Of a stretch of DNA of 64,000 nucleotides, positions 1 through 7,882 are shown piece after piece. Location of the stretch: NCBI GenBank assembly GCA_050008575.1, contig JBEKMJ010000036.1:1-64000 (forward strand), read 5' to 3'. The stretch is from Bog-159 sp050008575 (GTDB taxonomy: Bacteria > Acidobacteriota > Terriglobia > Bryobacterales > Bryobacteraceae). The notes beneath the pieces are model-generated. The model ran no database searches. It had not been told where the DNA came from and saw nothing but the letters and a program-made list of their open reading frames with translations. Within the stretch, counting starts at the first letter, position 1; every line of letters starts with the position of its first letter. Made by a program: the position numbers and the translations under genes.

Positions 1-1260
1 GGATATGTCGAAGGTCGACGCCAGCGCGTTGGTCTGCTGCACAAGTTGGCCCGCCAGCAGGTTCGGTGTGACCGGCCCAAAGCCGATCCCGTATAGCACG
101 ATCTCGTCGCCGGGCTGGGCCGGACGCGAATTGACGCCCGCAATCGCCCCCTCGGGCAGGACATAAGTACCATCGGCGTAGAGCGCCACCACATACTGGA
201 TTCCGCCGATGTTAAACGATGGCGGCGCGTCCAGCCCTGGCTCGACCGGGTTGACGTTGATGCTGTACGCCGCGCTGGTCACGTTGTCAACCGTCACGGT
301 CAGCGGCTGCGAACCCGAGGCGACATTCGACGGCACCAACGCGTTCACTTGTCCCGGGCTGATGAAATCGACGAAGGCGGCCTGCCCGCCGATGGTGACG
401 GAAGTCCCGTCGAGCGAGGTAGGAGCATTCACACCGTTGAAGTCGGTGCCGGTCCAAGACCGCGTGTCCACCGCCAGGTTGGAGCCGTAGATCTCGATCC
501 AGGAGCCGGGCGAAATGGAAGTGAATTCGCCGAACGCACTGGCGCTGACCACTCCGCCGGCGCCGATTACCGGCGGTTGCCCTGAGCTTGCAGGCAATAG
601 AGATATATCGTCGACGAACGCCGCCACGTTCGCCGATGTCTTTCCGGAGGTTTCATCCAGGCCTTCGAAGGTCAGTGAATGACTGCCGGCGCTGGCGGTG
701 AAGGTGAGAGTCTCTAGCGTCCAAGCGGCCGGCAACTTGGCATAAGTTCCTCCCGCGATGACCGTGTTATCTAACAGTACGGAAACTGTCTGCGGCCCGT
801 CGTCAACCGCCGGAGTACTGCGGTTGGCAATATAGAAAGTCAGTGTATACGAACCAGTCGCTGGAATAACGATGGACTGCGTTGCCGTGGGAGCGACATT
901 GTGTTCTGCCTGCAGGATTAGCGCATTGCCGCCTCCGCCTGGATCGGGCTGCGGAATGCCGAAGCTAACGCCGGAATACCCGACCGTCGCGCCGTTGCCT
1001 ATCTGATATGTGCCGGTCCATCCGCTCGCTGAGCAGGCTGGGTAATAGCCCGGGTCCACGGAAGGGTAAATGGCGCGATCTGTCGTGCAGATTCCGTTCT
1101 TTTCTAGCGCGGGGCTGACGCCGGCGAAGTTCCCGTTTGCGATGAGGCCGGCGTCTGCCCGCGTTGCAAGAGCGAAGACGGATAGCAGCGAAAACGCCAT
1201 GCATAAACAGCTTGGGTGATGTCCGACCATTGTCACGTTCAATCTATCGCGGTACGGCAT
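1..1260 (-). CDS. Secreted protein with Solibacter-type C-terminal domain (partial)
   Basis: The C-terminus lies beyond the left edge, so 420 codons are visible. Start ATG at 1260 is chosen because AGGAGG lies four bases upstream. Residues 1-37 form a signal peptide ending in TRADA. Residues about 38-215 look like a beta-sandwich binding module (opening LIANGNFAGVSP, later SHSLTFEGLDETS), similar to DUF642/galactose-binding domains. From about residue 225 to the edge runs the domain known from many Candidatus Solibacter paralogues (TIGR03437, Soli_cterm), recognised by SPGSWIEIYGSNL, TSLDGTSVTIGG, ISPGQVNALVP and PGDEIVLYGIGFGPV. The same domain closes the protein at 37593-40742. Export to the cell surface or medium is inferred; the ligand is unknown. 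Confidence 0.85.
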   Translation of the reverse strand, partial: MPYRDRLNVTMVGHHPSCLCMAFSLLSVFALATRADAGLIANGNFAGVSPALEKNGICTTDRAIYPSVDPGYYPACSASGWTGTYQIGNGATVGYSGVSFGIPQPDPGGGGNALILQAEHNVAPTATQSIVIPATGSYTLTFYIANRSTPAVDDGPQTVSVLLDNTVIAGGTYAKLPAAWTLETLTFTASAGSHSLTFEGLDETSGKTSANVAAFVDDISLLPASSGQPPVIGAGGVVSASAFGEFTSISPGSWIEIYGSNLAVDTRSWTGTDFNGVNAPTSLDGTSVTIGGQAAFVDFISPGQVNALVPSNVASGSQPLTVTVDNVTSAAYSINVNPVEPGLDAPPSFNIGGIQYVVALYADGTYVLPEGAIAGVNSRPAQPGDEIVLYGIGFGPVTPNLLAGQLVQQTNALASTFDIS

Positions 1261-1264
1261 ATTT

Positions 1265-1270
1265 CCTCCT
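1265..1270 (-). promoter_or_regulatory. Shine-Dalgarno AGGAGG fixing the start at 1260
   Basis: AGGAGG on the minus strand lies four bases before the ATG at 1260. It favours this start over the in-frame ATG codons at 1230 and 1200. Confidence 0.6.
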
Positions 1271-1374
1271 CTTTCCCAGAGATGTCGCGGCCTCAATTCA
1301 GTCGCGGCGCCTACACTCTGGTATGCGCAGGAATCGGGCATTTCTGCTCAAGAAAATCTCATGTCAGGCCATGC

Positions 1375-1380
1375 TAAATT
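1375..1380 (+). promoter_or_regulatory. -10-like TAAATT, five bases before the mazG TTG
   Basis: TAAATT ends five bases before the TTG at 1386. A stop codon precedes that TTG in frame, and no Shine-Dalgarno sequence is visible. The spacing fits a leaderless transcript starting at or next to the start codon. Confidence 0.4.
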
Positions 1381-1385
1381 GAAAC

Positions 1386-2171
1386 TTGTCCCCCACCGTC
1401 GGCGAAAAGTTCCAAAAGCTCGTTGAGATCCTGGCCCGCTTGCGCGCGCCCGGCGGCTGCCCATGGGACCGCGAACAGACCTTCGACACCATCAAACCCT
1501 TTCTGCTCGAAGAAACCTACGAAGTGATGGACGCCATCGACGCGCGCGATTGGCCGGAACTGACCGGCGAACTGGGCGACCTGCTGCTGCAATCCGTCTT
1601 CTTCTCTCAAATGGCGTCCGAACAGAACCTGTTTTCGATCGCAGACGCGCTCGACGCCATCAACGAGAAGTTGATCCGTCGCCATCCGCATGTCTTCGGC
1701 GAACAGACCGCCGAAACCGCGGGCGACGTGCGCCGCATCTGGGGCGAAGTTAAAGCTGAAGAAAAGAAGCAGAAGGGCGAGCAGGCGGCGGGGCTGCTGG
1801 ATTCCGTCCCGCGCGCGCTGCCGGCGCTGGTGGAGGCGCAGCAGCTTAGTACGCGCGCCGCCCATGTGGGCTTCGATTGGGACAATGCCGAACAAGTGCT
1901 CGAAAAGCTGCACGAGGAACTGGCCGAATTCGACGCCGCGCGCCGCGCTTCCCAAGAAGAGATGGAAGGCGAGTTGGGAGACATGCTGTTCGTGCTGGTG
2001 AATCTGGCGCGCTTCGTCAAGGTGGATCCCGAGCAGGCCCTGCGCAAGACCAACGCCAAGTTCCGCCACCGTTTCGGTTACATCGAACGCAAGCTGGGCG
2101 AGCAAGGCAAATCGCCGGAAGACGCCACGCTGGCTCAGATGGACGCGCTCTGGGAGGAATCCAAGCGATGA
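1386..2171 (+). CDS. mazG: MazG nucleoside triphosphate pyrophosphohydrolase
   Basis: MazG hydrolyses (d)NTPs to the monophosphate and pyrophosphate, cleaning the nucleotide pool in the cytosol. The product has 261 residues, close to the 263 of the E. coli enzyme, and contains two MazG modules. The first has the family opening GGCPWDREQTF (about residues 23-33), then metal-binding acidic residues E42, E43, E46 and the ELGD at 62-65. The second module repeats this with HEELAEFD and GELGDMLF. The start is TTG, because the in-frame stop directly upstream leaves no other initiation codon. It is the first gene of a six-gene same-strand run; its TGA overlaps the next ATG by four bases (ATGA), which suggests translational coupling. 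Confidence 0.95.
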   Translation: MSPTVGEKFQKLVEILARLRAPGGCPWDREQTFDTIKPFLLEETYEVMDAIDARDWPELTGELGDLLLQSVFFSQMASEQNLFSIADALDAINEKLIRRHPHVFGEQTAETAGDVRRIWGEVKAEEKKQKGEQAAGLLDSVPRALPALVEAQQLSTRAAHVGFDWDNAEQVLEKLHEELAEFDAARRASQEEMEGELGDMLFVLVNLARFVKVDPEQALRKTNAKFRHRFGYIERKLGEQGKSPEDATLAQMDALWEESKR

Positions 2172-2908
2172 TCGAGCTCCGCGCGTTGACCGAAACCCGC
2201 CAGTTTCAGGAGGCGGTCGAACTGCAGAAAACGGTGTGGGGATTTGACGATATCGAATTGCTGCCGGTGCGGTTGTTCGTGGTGGCCACCAAGGTCGGCG
2301 GCCAGGCATTCGGCGCCTATTTCGGAAACGGGTTGGTGGGATTTCTGCTGTCGATTCCGGGATTGAAGCCCGGCGGCGGATCCTATCTGCATAGCCACAT
2401 GCTGGGTGTGCTGCCGGAATACCGCAACAAAGGCGTCGGGCGCATGTTGAAATTGCGGCAGCGCGAGGACGCCTTGGCCCGCGGCATCAAGCTGATCGAG
2501 TGGACCTTCGATCCCCTCGAGCTCAAGAACGCGTTCTTCAACATGGAGCGGCTGGGAGCCATCGTGCGGCGTTACGTGGAGAATCAGTACGGCACCACCA
2601 CCAGCCCGTTGCATGGCGGCTTGCCGACGGATCGCTGCGTGGCCGAATGGTGGCTGGCCAGCCCGCACGCGGAGACGGCGCTCGCGGGACGCCCGCCGGC
2701 ACGAAATGTAGAGGAGCGCATCGACGTGCCCGCCGATATCGACGTCATCCGGCGCGAAGAGCCGCGGCGCGCGCGCGAAATCCAGAAATCGCTGGGGGCG
2801 CGCCTGATGGGCGGCTTCGACCGTGGTCTGGCTGTCATCGGGTTCGAACGGTCCGCCGGCGTGGGCACGTATCTGCTGGGGAGGTGGGAATGCGGGTCGA
2901 ACGCGTAA
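2168..2908 (+). CDS. GNAT-family N-acetyltransferase (COG3375 type)
   Basis: The product has 246 residues and resembles the COG3375 group of predicted GNAT acetyltransferases. The acyl-CoA-binding segment is the motif-A-like stretch LGVLPEYRNKGVGRMLKLRQRE (about residues 79-100 in total), with the pyrophosphate loop at YRNKGVG. The conserved stretch LIEWTFDPLELKNAFFN follows. Substrate is unknown. The gene overlaps mazG by four bases and the menC-like gene by 19 bases, so the three should be co-expressed. In many genomes this GNAT type is adjacent to o-succinylbenzoate synthase-like genes (family knowledge), and the same pairing is seen here. That suggests the pair act on the same N-acyl amino acid or related substrate, which is inference. 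Confidence 0.85.
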   Translation: MIELRALTETRQFQEAVELQKTVWGFDDIELLPVRLFVVATKVGGQAFGAYFGNGLVGFLLSIPGLKPGGGSYLHSHMLGVLPEYRNKGVGRMLKLRQREDALARGIKLIEWTFDPLELKNAFFNMERLGAIVRRYVENQYGTTTSPLHGGLPTDRCVAEWWLASPHAETALAGRPPARNVEERIDVPADIDVIRREEPRRAREIQKSLGARLMGGFDRGLAVIGFERSAGVGTYLLGRWECGSNA

Positions 2909-3999
2909 CGCTCCGGCACATCCGCATGCCGCTGGTGCACTTCTTCGAAACCAGCTTCGGGCGCACCACGGAGCGCGCCATCATCCTCGTCGAAGTCGCC
3001 GGCGAAGGCGCTTCCGGATGGGGCGAAGTGACGGCGGGCGAGAGTCCTTTCTATAACGAAGAGTGGACCGATTCCGCCTGGCTGATCCTACGCGATTACG
3101 CCATTCCGCGCGTGTTGGGCCGCGATCTGGCCAGCGCGGAAGATGTCGCGCCGCTCACCGCGCACATCCGTGGCCACAAGATGGCGCGGGGCGGCCTGGA
3201 AGCGGCGGTGTGGGACCTTGCCGCGCGCCAGGCGGACCAACCGCTTTGGCAAACCATCGGCGGAGGCGCGCGCCACGAGATTCCGTGCGGGGTTTCGATC
3301 GGCATCCAGGATTCCGTCGACCAGCTCTTGGAAAAAATTGAGCGCGAACTGGCCGCTGGCTATCAGCGCATCAAGATGAAGATCAAGCCGCGCTGGGACG
3401 TGGACGTGATCCGGCAGGTGCGCGCGCGTTTTCCCGCGATCAAGCTGATGGCCGACGCCAATTCCGCATACACGCTGGATGACGCCGCCCACTTGAAGCG
3501 GCTCGACGAGTTTTATCTGATGATGATCGAACAGCCGCTGGCGCACGACGACATCGTCGATCACGCCGTGCTGCAAGCCAAGCTCGATACACCGATCTGC
3601 CTGGACGAATGCATCCGCTCCGCGCATCATGCAGAGCAGGCCATCCGCTTGCGCGCCTGCGGCATTATCAATATCAAACTGGGACGCGTGGGCGGATTTC
3701 GCGAGGCTAAACGTGTGCACGATCTGGCGCAGGCGGCGGGGGTGCCGGTGTGGTGCGGCGGAATGCTCGAATCCGGCGTGGGCCGCGCGCACAACATCGC
3801 GCTTTCCACGCTGCCCAACTTCGTCTTGCCGGGCGATGTGTCGGCCAGCAAGCGCTACTGGGCGCGCGATATTATCGTGCCGCCGGTGGAGACCACGCCG
3901 CAGGGCACCATCCGCGTTTCGGACGAACCCGGCTTCGGCTACGCCCTCGATCACGATTACATTCGCTCAATCACCGTTCGCCAGGAGTCCGCCGGTTGA
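2890..3999 (+). CDS. menC: o-Succinylbenzoate synthase / N-acylamino acid racemase family enzyme
   Basis: The product (369 residues) belongs to the muconate-lactonising subgroup of the enolase superfamily. The catalytic set is complete: K164 in the KMK motif, metal ligands D189 (DANSAY), E214 (EQPL) and D239 (DEC), and the second lysine K263 (NIKLGRVGG). Members make o-succinylbenzoate for menaquinone, racemise N-acylamino acids, or both. Sequence alone does not decide between them. No other men gene lies in the window, and the GNAT gene immediately upstream makes an N-acylamino acid role plausible. The start ATG at 2890 has GAGGTGGG just upstream, inside the preceding gene. The downstream transporter overlaps it by four bases (TTGA). 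Confidence 0.9.
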   Translation: MRVERVTLRHIRMPLVHFFETSFGRTTERAIILVEVAGEGASGWGEVTAGESPFYNEEWTDSAWLILRDYAIPRVLGRDLASAEDVAPLTAHIRGHKMARGGLEAAVWDLAARQADQPLWQTIGGGARHEIPCGVSIGIQDSVDQLLEKIERELAAGYQRIKMKIKPRWDVDVIRQVRARFPAIKLMADANSAYTLDDAAHLKRLDEFYLMMIEQPLAHDDIVDHAVLQAKLDTPICLDECIRSAHHAEQAIRLRACGIINIKLGRVGGFREAKRVHDLAQAAGVPVWCGGMLESGVGRAHNIALSTLPNFVLPGDVSASKRYWARDIIVPPVETTPQGTIRVSDEPGFGYALDHDYIRSITVRQESAG

Positions 4000-4889
4000 G
4001 CGGAACGGCGCTACTTTACGCCCTCCTCTTTCTGATGGTGGCGTTCTGGTCGGGCAATTACATTGCGGGTAAGATCGCGCTTCGCGAATTCTCGCCGTTG
4101 TTCCTGGCGGGGTTGCGGATTGGGTTGGCCGGGGTGATGATGTTGCCGCTGTATGGGTGGGAACGGGTTGCGGGGCGGCCTGCGAGGCCGCCGCAGGCTA
4201 CGAGCCTGCCCCACATGGCGCACCTCCTCGTGCTGGGGTTGTTTGGAGTTACGCTCAATCAAGTGTTCTTCGTTGTCGGCCTCAGCCGCACCAGCGTCGC
4301 GCACGCGGCCATCCTCATCGGGCTGACACCCATACAAGTGCTGATTATCGCCGCTCTGCGGGGGCAGGAACGCATCACGGCGCGCAAAGCCGCGGGGATG
4401 GCGATCGCGCTGGCGGGTGTGGCCGTGCTGAAGGCATTCGATCCCCCCGGCGGCGCCGGCGCCACGTGGACCGGCGACTTCATCGTCCTCCTGGCCGGAC
4501 TCAGCTTCGCCCTCTTCACCGTGTTCGGCAAGGAGGTGACCCAGCTTTACAGCACCGTTACCATGAATACATATGCCTACGTGGGAGGGGCCTTGGCGTT
4601 GCTGCCATTAACGCTTTGGGAGGCCGCGCACCAGCCGCTCGCGCACGTGGGCGCGGGGGCTTGGTGGGCGGCGATTTACATGGCGCTGTTTCCTTCGGTG
4701 ATCGCATATCTGATCTACTACCACGCCCTCGCGCACATGACGGCGTCGCGTGTCTCGGCGTTCTCCTACCTGCAGCCGGTGTTCGCGTCCGTCATGGGCG
4801 TCGCCATCTTGGGCGAAAGCTTGGGGACGCCCGTAATCGCCGGCGGCGCGGTGATTCTCACTGGCGTCTATCTGGCGGAGCGCGGCTAA
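3996..4889 (+). CDS. EamA/DMT-family transporter carrying a palindromic-element insertion
   Basis: The protein of 297 residues has ten predicted membrane segments in two EamA halves, typical of drug/metabolite exporters of the inner membrane; substrate unknown. TTG at 3996 is the start, overlapping the previous stop as TTGA. Upstream in this frame lies only out-of-phase sequence of the menC-like gene. Oddity: bases 4172-4214 encode GRPARPPQATSLPH between membrane segments 2 and 3 and are a copy of the palindromic element found between genes elsewhere in the window. The frame stays open across it, so the protein may tolerate the extra loop. The stop TAA shares its last A with the next ATG (TAATG). 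Confidence 0.9.
   Translation: MSGTALLYALLFLMVAFWSGNYIAGKIALREFSPLFLAGLRIGLAGVMMLPLYGWERVAGRPARPPQATSLPHMAHLLVLGLFGVTLNQVFFVVGLSRTSVAHAAILIGLTPIQVLIIAALRGQERITARKAAGMAIALAGVAVLKAFDPPGGAGATWTGDFIVLLAGLSFALFTVFGKEVTQLYSTVTMNTYAYVGGALALLPLTLWEAAHQPLAHVGAGAWWAAIYMALFPSVIAYLIYYHALAHMTASRVSAFSYLQPVFASVMGVAILGESLGTPVIAGGAVILTGVYLAERG
4172..4214 (+). repeat. Palindromic element inside the EamA coding sequence
   Basis: It consists of hairpin GGCGGCCT/AGGCCGCC followed by GCAGGCT/AGCCTGC and ends GCCCCAC. The same modules occur in the intergenic elements, e.g. 12607-12645 and 55621-55752. Confidence 0.8.
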
Positions 4890-6184
4890 TGGCATCGTTT
4901 GTCGAATTGCTGCGCGGCAACCGCAACTACCGCTACACCTGGATCGGCCAGGTGGTCAGCGAAGTCGGCGATCACTTCAACAACATCGCCGTCTTCGCCC
5001 TGGCCCTGGCGAACACGCGCTCCGGCCTGGTGGTCAGCGGCGTGATGTTGTCGCGGGCTATCGCGGTGGTGCTGGCGGGACCTATCGCCGGCGTGGTGCT
5101 CGACCGCCTCAATCGCAAGCACGTCATGATCGCCAGCGACGTCATTCGCGCGGCGCTGGCGCTCGGCTTTATCCTGACCATTCACCGCCACGACACCTGG
5201 CTGCTGTATCTCTTCAGCGCTCTGTTGATGTTCGCGTCGCCCTTCTTCACCAGCGGGCGGTCGGCGATCCTGCCCAGCATCGCCACGCGCGACGAGCTGC
5301 ACACGGCCAATTCGCTGACCCAAACCACCGGCTGGGCCACTCTGAGCATCGGCACGTTTCTGGCGGGCGCCAGCGTGGCGAGCTTCGGCTATCGGTGGGC
5401 TTTCGTGGGCAACGCGCTTTCGTTCGTCGTGTCCGCGATCTGCATCTCGCGCCTGTTTCTGCCCGGCGATGCCTTCCGCCCGAAACGTCACGCGCTCACC
5501 GAATCCGACGTGGTGCGGCCCTGGCATGAGTACACGCAAGGGCTGCGCTATATGCGCGCGCATCCGCTGATCTTTGGCATCGCCCTGATCGGCGTCGGCT
5601 GGGCCACGGGCGGCGGCGCGGCGCAGATCCTGTTCAGCCTGTTCGGCGAGATCGTTTTCAATCGCGGACCGGCCGGCATCGGCATCGTCTGGGGCTGCGC
5701 CGGCATCGGGTTGCTGATCGGCGGGTTGGTCGGGCATCGTTTGGGCGAGCGCCTGAGCTTCGATGGCTATAAGCGCGCGGTGGTGGTGTGCTACGTGGTT
5801 CATGGCGGCGCTTATGTCCTGTTCAGCCAGATGCGCAATTTCCACTGGGCGCTGGTCTGCATCGCTCTATCGCGCGCCGCCGTAGCGGTCAGCTCGGTGC
5901 TGAATTATTCGCAGCTTCTGCGGCACGTGGCCAACGAGTTCCGCGGACGAGTGTTCGCAACCATGGAGTCGATGGTGTGGTTTACCATGATGGTTTCGAT
6001 GACGCTCGCGGGGCTCGCGTCGCAGTATTACGACGCGCGCGCGATCGGCGCCGTGGCGGGCGTGCTCAGCTCGACGACCGCGATTTTCTGGGGCTGGGCG
6101 CATTGGACCGGACGGCTGCCGGAGCCCGCGCGAGAGGGCGTCGATCCTGAGGATGTGGAGGTGCATGGCGAACCCACCGTCTAG
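4889..6184 (+). CDS. Major facilitator superfamily transporter
   Basis: The protein of 431 residues has about twelve hydrophobic segments. It begins with the ELLRGNRNYRYTWIGQVVS type N-terminus common in MFS_3 (enterobactin-exporter-like) permeases. The loop between segments 2 and 3 carries GVVLDRLNRKHVM, the usual D-R-x-x-R/K signature. It sits in the inner membrane and probably exports a small molecule by proton antiport (family knowledge); the substrate cannot be read from sequence. The start ATG shares one base with the EamA stop, and its own 3' end overlaps the SDR gene by 20 bases. Two transporters in one operon with an enolase-type enzyme suggest handling of a metabolite, but this is inference. 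Confidence 0.92.
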   Translation: MASFVELLRGNRNYRYTWIGQVVSEVGDHFNNIAVFALALANTRSGLVVSGVMLSRAIAVVLAGPIAGVVLDRLNRKHVMIASDVIRAALALGFILTIHRHDTWLLYLFSALLMFASPFFTSGRSAILPSIATRDELHTANSLTQTTGWATLSIGTFLAGASVASFGYRWAFVGNALSFVVSAICISRLFLPGDAFRPKRHALTESDVVRPWHEYTQGLRYMRAHPLIFGIALIGVGWATGGGAAQILFSLFGEIVFNRGPAGIGIVWGCAGIGLLIGGLVGHRLGERLSFDGYKRAVVVCYVVHGGAYVLFSQMRNFHWALVCIALSRAAVAVSSVLNYSQLLRHVANEFRGRVFATMESMVWFTMMVSMTLAGLASQYYDARAIGAVAGVLSSTTAIFWGWAHWTGRLPEPAREGVDPEDVEVHGEPTV

Positions 6185-6896
6185 TTTGCAGGGCAAGGTT
6201 GTGTTGGTGACGGGCGCGGCCAAGCGCATCGGGCGGGGCATCGCGTTGCGCCTGGCGCGGGAGGGTGCGCGCGTGGCCATCCACTATGGGAACTCGGAAG
6301 CCGAGGCGCGCGCCACCGCGGCGGATTGCGGCGGCGCCCCGCTATTTCGCGCGAATCTCGAAAGCGTGGCGGAGATCGAGCGCATGTTCGGCGAAATCGA
6401 GCGCACGCTCGGCCGGCTGGACGGCCTGGTGAACAACGCCGCCCGCTTCACGCGCCGCGATCCGCTGGAGATCACCGAAGCCGACTGGGACTTCATCCAT
6501 TCGGTAAATCTTAAGGCTGTGTTTTTCTGTTGCCAGAACGGCGCGCGCCTGATGCGCAAGTCGGGCGGCGGCCGCATCGTAAATATCAGCTCGCTGGGCG
6601 GTCTGCGCCCCTGGGCGGACCACGCGCATTACTGCGCGTCGAAGGCCGGCGTGATCATGCTGACGCGCGCGCTGGCCAAGGCGTTCGCCCCCGAGATCAC
6701 GGTGAATTCTGTGGCGCCGGGAGTGATTCCGTTCGGCGCTCTCGACGCGGAGGCCACCAGGATGATCCAGGCGACGCCGGCTCTGCGCGGCGGCACGCCG
6801 GATGAAATTGCGGGGGCGGTGGTATATTTCTTGGAGGCGAGTAACTTTATTACGGGACAGATTGTGGCGGTGGATGGCGGGTTGAGCCAGCGGTAG
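6165..6896 (+). CDS. Short-chain dehydrogenase/reductase, pteridine-reductase-like
   Basis: The 243-residue classical SDR has the NAD(P) fold TGAAKRIGRG at residues 16-25, the NNAA motif, and catalytic Ser in NISSLGG with Y156 and K160 (YCASK). The TGAxxRIG form of the nucleotide motif is typical of pteridine reductases / FolM-like enzymes that reduce dihydrofolate or dihydromonapterin with NADPH (family knowledge). The real substrate is not established. ATG 6165 is preferred over the in-frame ATG at 6153 because GGAGG lies just before it, although the spacing is short. It is the last gene of the mazG operon, followed by a decayed permease. Confidence 0.88.
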   Translation: MANPPSSLQGKVVLVTGAAKRIGRGIALRLAREGARVAIHYGNSEAEARATAADCGGAPLFRANLESVAEIERMFGEIERTLGRLDGLVNNAARFTRRDPLEITEADWDFIHSVNLKAVFFCCQNGARLMRKSGGGRIVNISSLGGLRPWADHAHYCASKAGVIMLTRALAKAFAPEITVNSVAPGVIPFGALDAEATRMIQATPALRGGTPDEIAGAVVYFLEASNFITGQIVAVDGGLSQR

Positions 6897-7002
6897 GTCA
6901 GTGAATGCTTAGCCGTTCTTGAACGCGGGACAGGCGGTTGTAGAGTTCGGCGAGTTAGCCGGCGACAAAATAGTACAAATGAAAAACGGAAGCACGTCAA
7001 CT

Positions 7003-7160
7003 TTGCGTGCGCTCGCGGACGGTTCGGGCGACCGGATTCCGGCGATGATCGCCATCCTGCAACGCGCGCTGGGCGTGCAGTCCGGGTAGGGATGCGCATG
7101 TCGGTGGTGCGGCGGAAATTCAAGGGGCCGGAGTGGAGCCACCGCGGCGATGCGCAGTAG
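7003..7160 (+). pseudogene. Remnant of an APC amino-acid permease
   Basis: Two short pieces match the intact permease at 17732-19180. In one frame, 7009-7089 reads DGSGDRIPAMIAILQRALG, matching its DAQGNQIPAVIAILQQGLG. In another frame, 7098-7160 reads VVRRKFKGPEWSHRGDAQ and stops, matching its C-terminus VVRKRFKGPEWSHHGDPQP. The roughly 150 intervening codons are gone. The rest of the 6897-7228 gap shows nothing I recognise. Confidence 0.8.
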
Positions 7161-7228
7161 CCATGTCGCAATACAGATATATTATGGCGTAACACCTCCC
7201 TTGCGCCAACCATCGGAATGGGTGGATC

Positions 7229-7882
7229 ATGGCTGGCATGAACCTGATTCATCGCTGGCTATGTGGCTCGGCGCGTTGGAAGCGAGCTGTGGAAACGTAT
7301 ATCCTACCCTGGACACTCGAGGGTGTGCATCTGGGCTCGGATGTTTTGGAAGTAGGGCCAGGCCCTGGCGTCACGACGGATCTGCTGCGCAGCCGCGTAG
7401 CGCGGTTGACATGTGTGGAAGTGGACCGCTCGCTGGCGGATGCGCTTCGCCTCAAGCAACCCCACCGGAACGTGCGTGTCGTTTGCGAGGACGCCACGGC
7501 CATGTCGTTCCCGGACGAGACTTTTGACGGAGCAGTTTGCTTTACCATGCTGCACCACGTACCGTCCATTGCGATGCAAGACAGCTTGCTGAGAGAGGTG
7601 GCGAGGGTCCTGCGGCCCGGCGCATTCTTCGCGGGAACCGACAGCTTGTACAGCCGTTCGTTCCGGCTGCTGCACCTGCTGGACACGATGGTGGTGGTTG
7701 ACCCGGTCACATTCCCCGCACGACTAAAGGCCGCGGGCTTCGACGATATCCGCGTCGATGTGATGCGACCGTACGCATTCCGCTTCAGGGCGCGGAGGGC
7801 GGGTCCTGGAGGACCCGCGCAGACCTGGAGGTCCGCCCCACAACTTACCCGTGCCGGATCACCAGCACGTCGCCGTCCTTGA
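7229..7882 (+). CDS. Class I SAM-dependent methyltransferase with abnormal C-terminus
   Basis: The core is a Rossmann methyltransferase of the Methyltransf_11 type: motif I VLEVGPGPGVTTD (about residues 39-51), acidic end of strand 2 in CVEVD, the CEDATAMSFPDETFDGA segment and the post-motif LREVARVLRPGA. It transfers methyl from S-adenosylmethionine; the acceptor is unknown. The natural protein probably ended near residue 190 (base about 7795). Beyond that the frame runs through a palindromic element (7797-7841) and antisense into the end of ychF, giving a low-complexity tail. The native stop seems to have been removed by the element. No clear Shine-Dalgarno sequence precedes ATG 7229; ATG 7241 is an alternative. 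Confidence 0.8.
   Translation: MAGMNLIHRWLCGSARWKRAVETYILPWTLEGVHLGSDVLEVGPGPGVTTDLLRSRVARLTCVEVDRSLADALRLKQPHRNVRVVCEDATAMSFPDETFDGAVCFTMLHHVPSIAMQDSLLREVARVLRPGAFFAGTDSLYSRSFRLLHLLDTMVVVDPVTFPARLKAAGFDDIRVDVMRPYAFRFRARRAGPGGPAQTWRSAPQLTRAGSPARRRP
7797..7841. repeat. Palindromic element at the 3' ends of methyltransferase and ychF
   Basis: It contains GCGGGTCC/GGACCCGC and CAGACCT/AGGTCTG-like hairpins and ends GTCCGCCCCAC. It lies between two convergent genes and is read through by the methyltransferase frame. Confidence 0.75.

Noticed and set aside
1374..2309. 311-codon open frame opposite mazG
   Set aside because: Shadow frame. MazG on the plus strand has all catalytic motifs.
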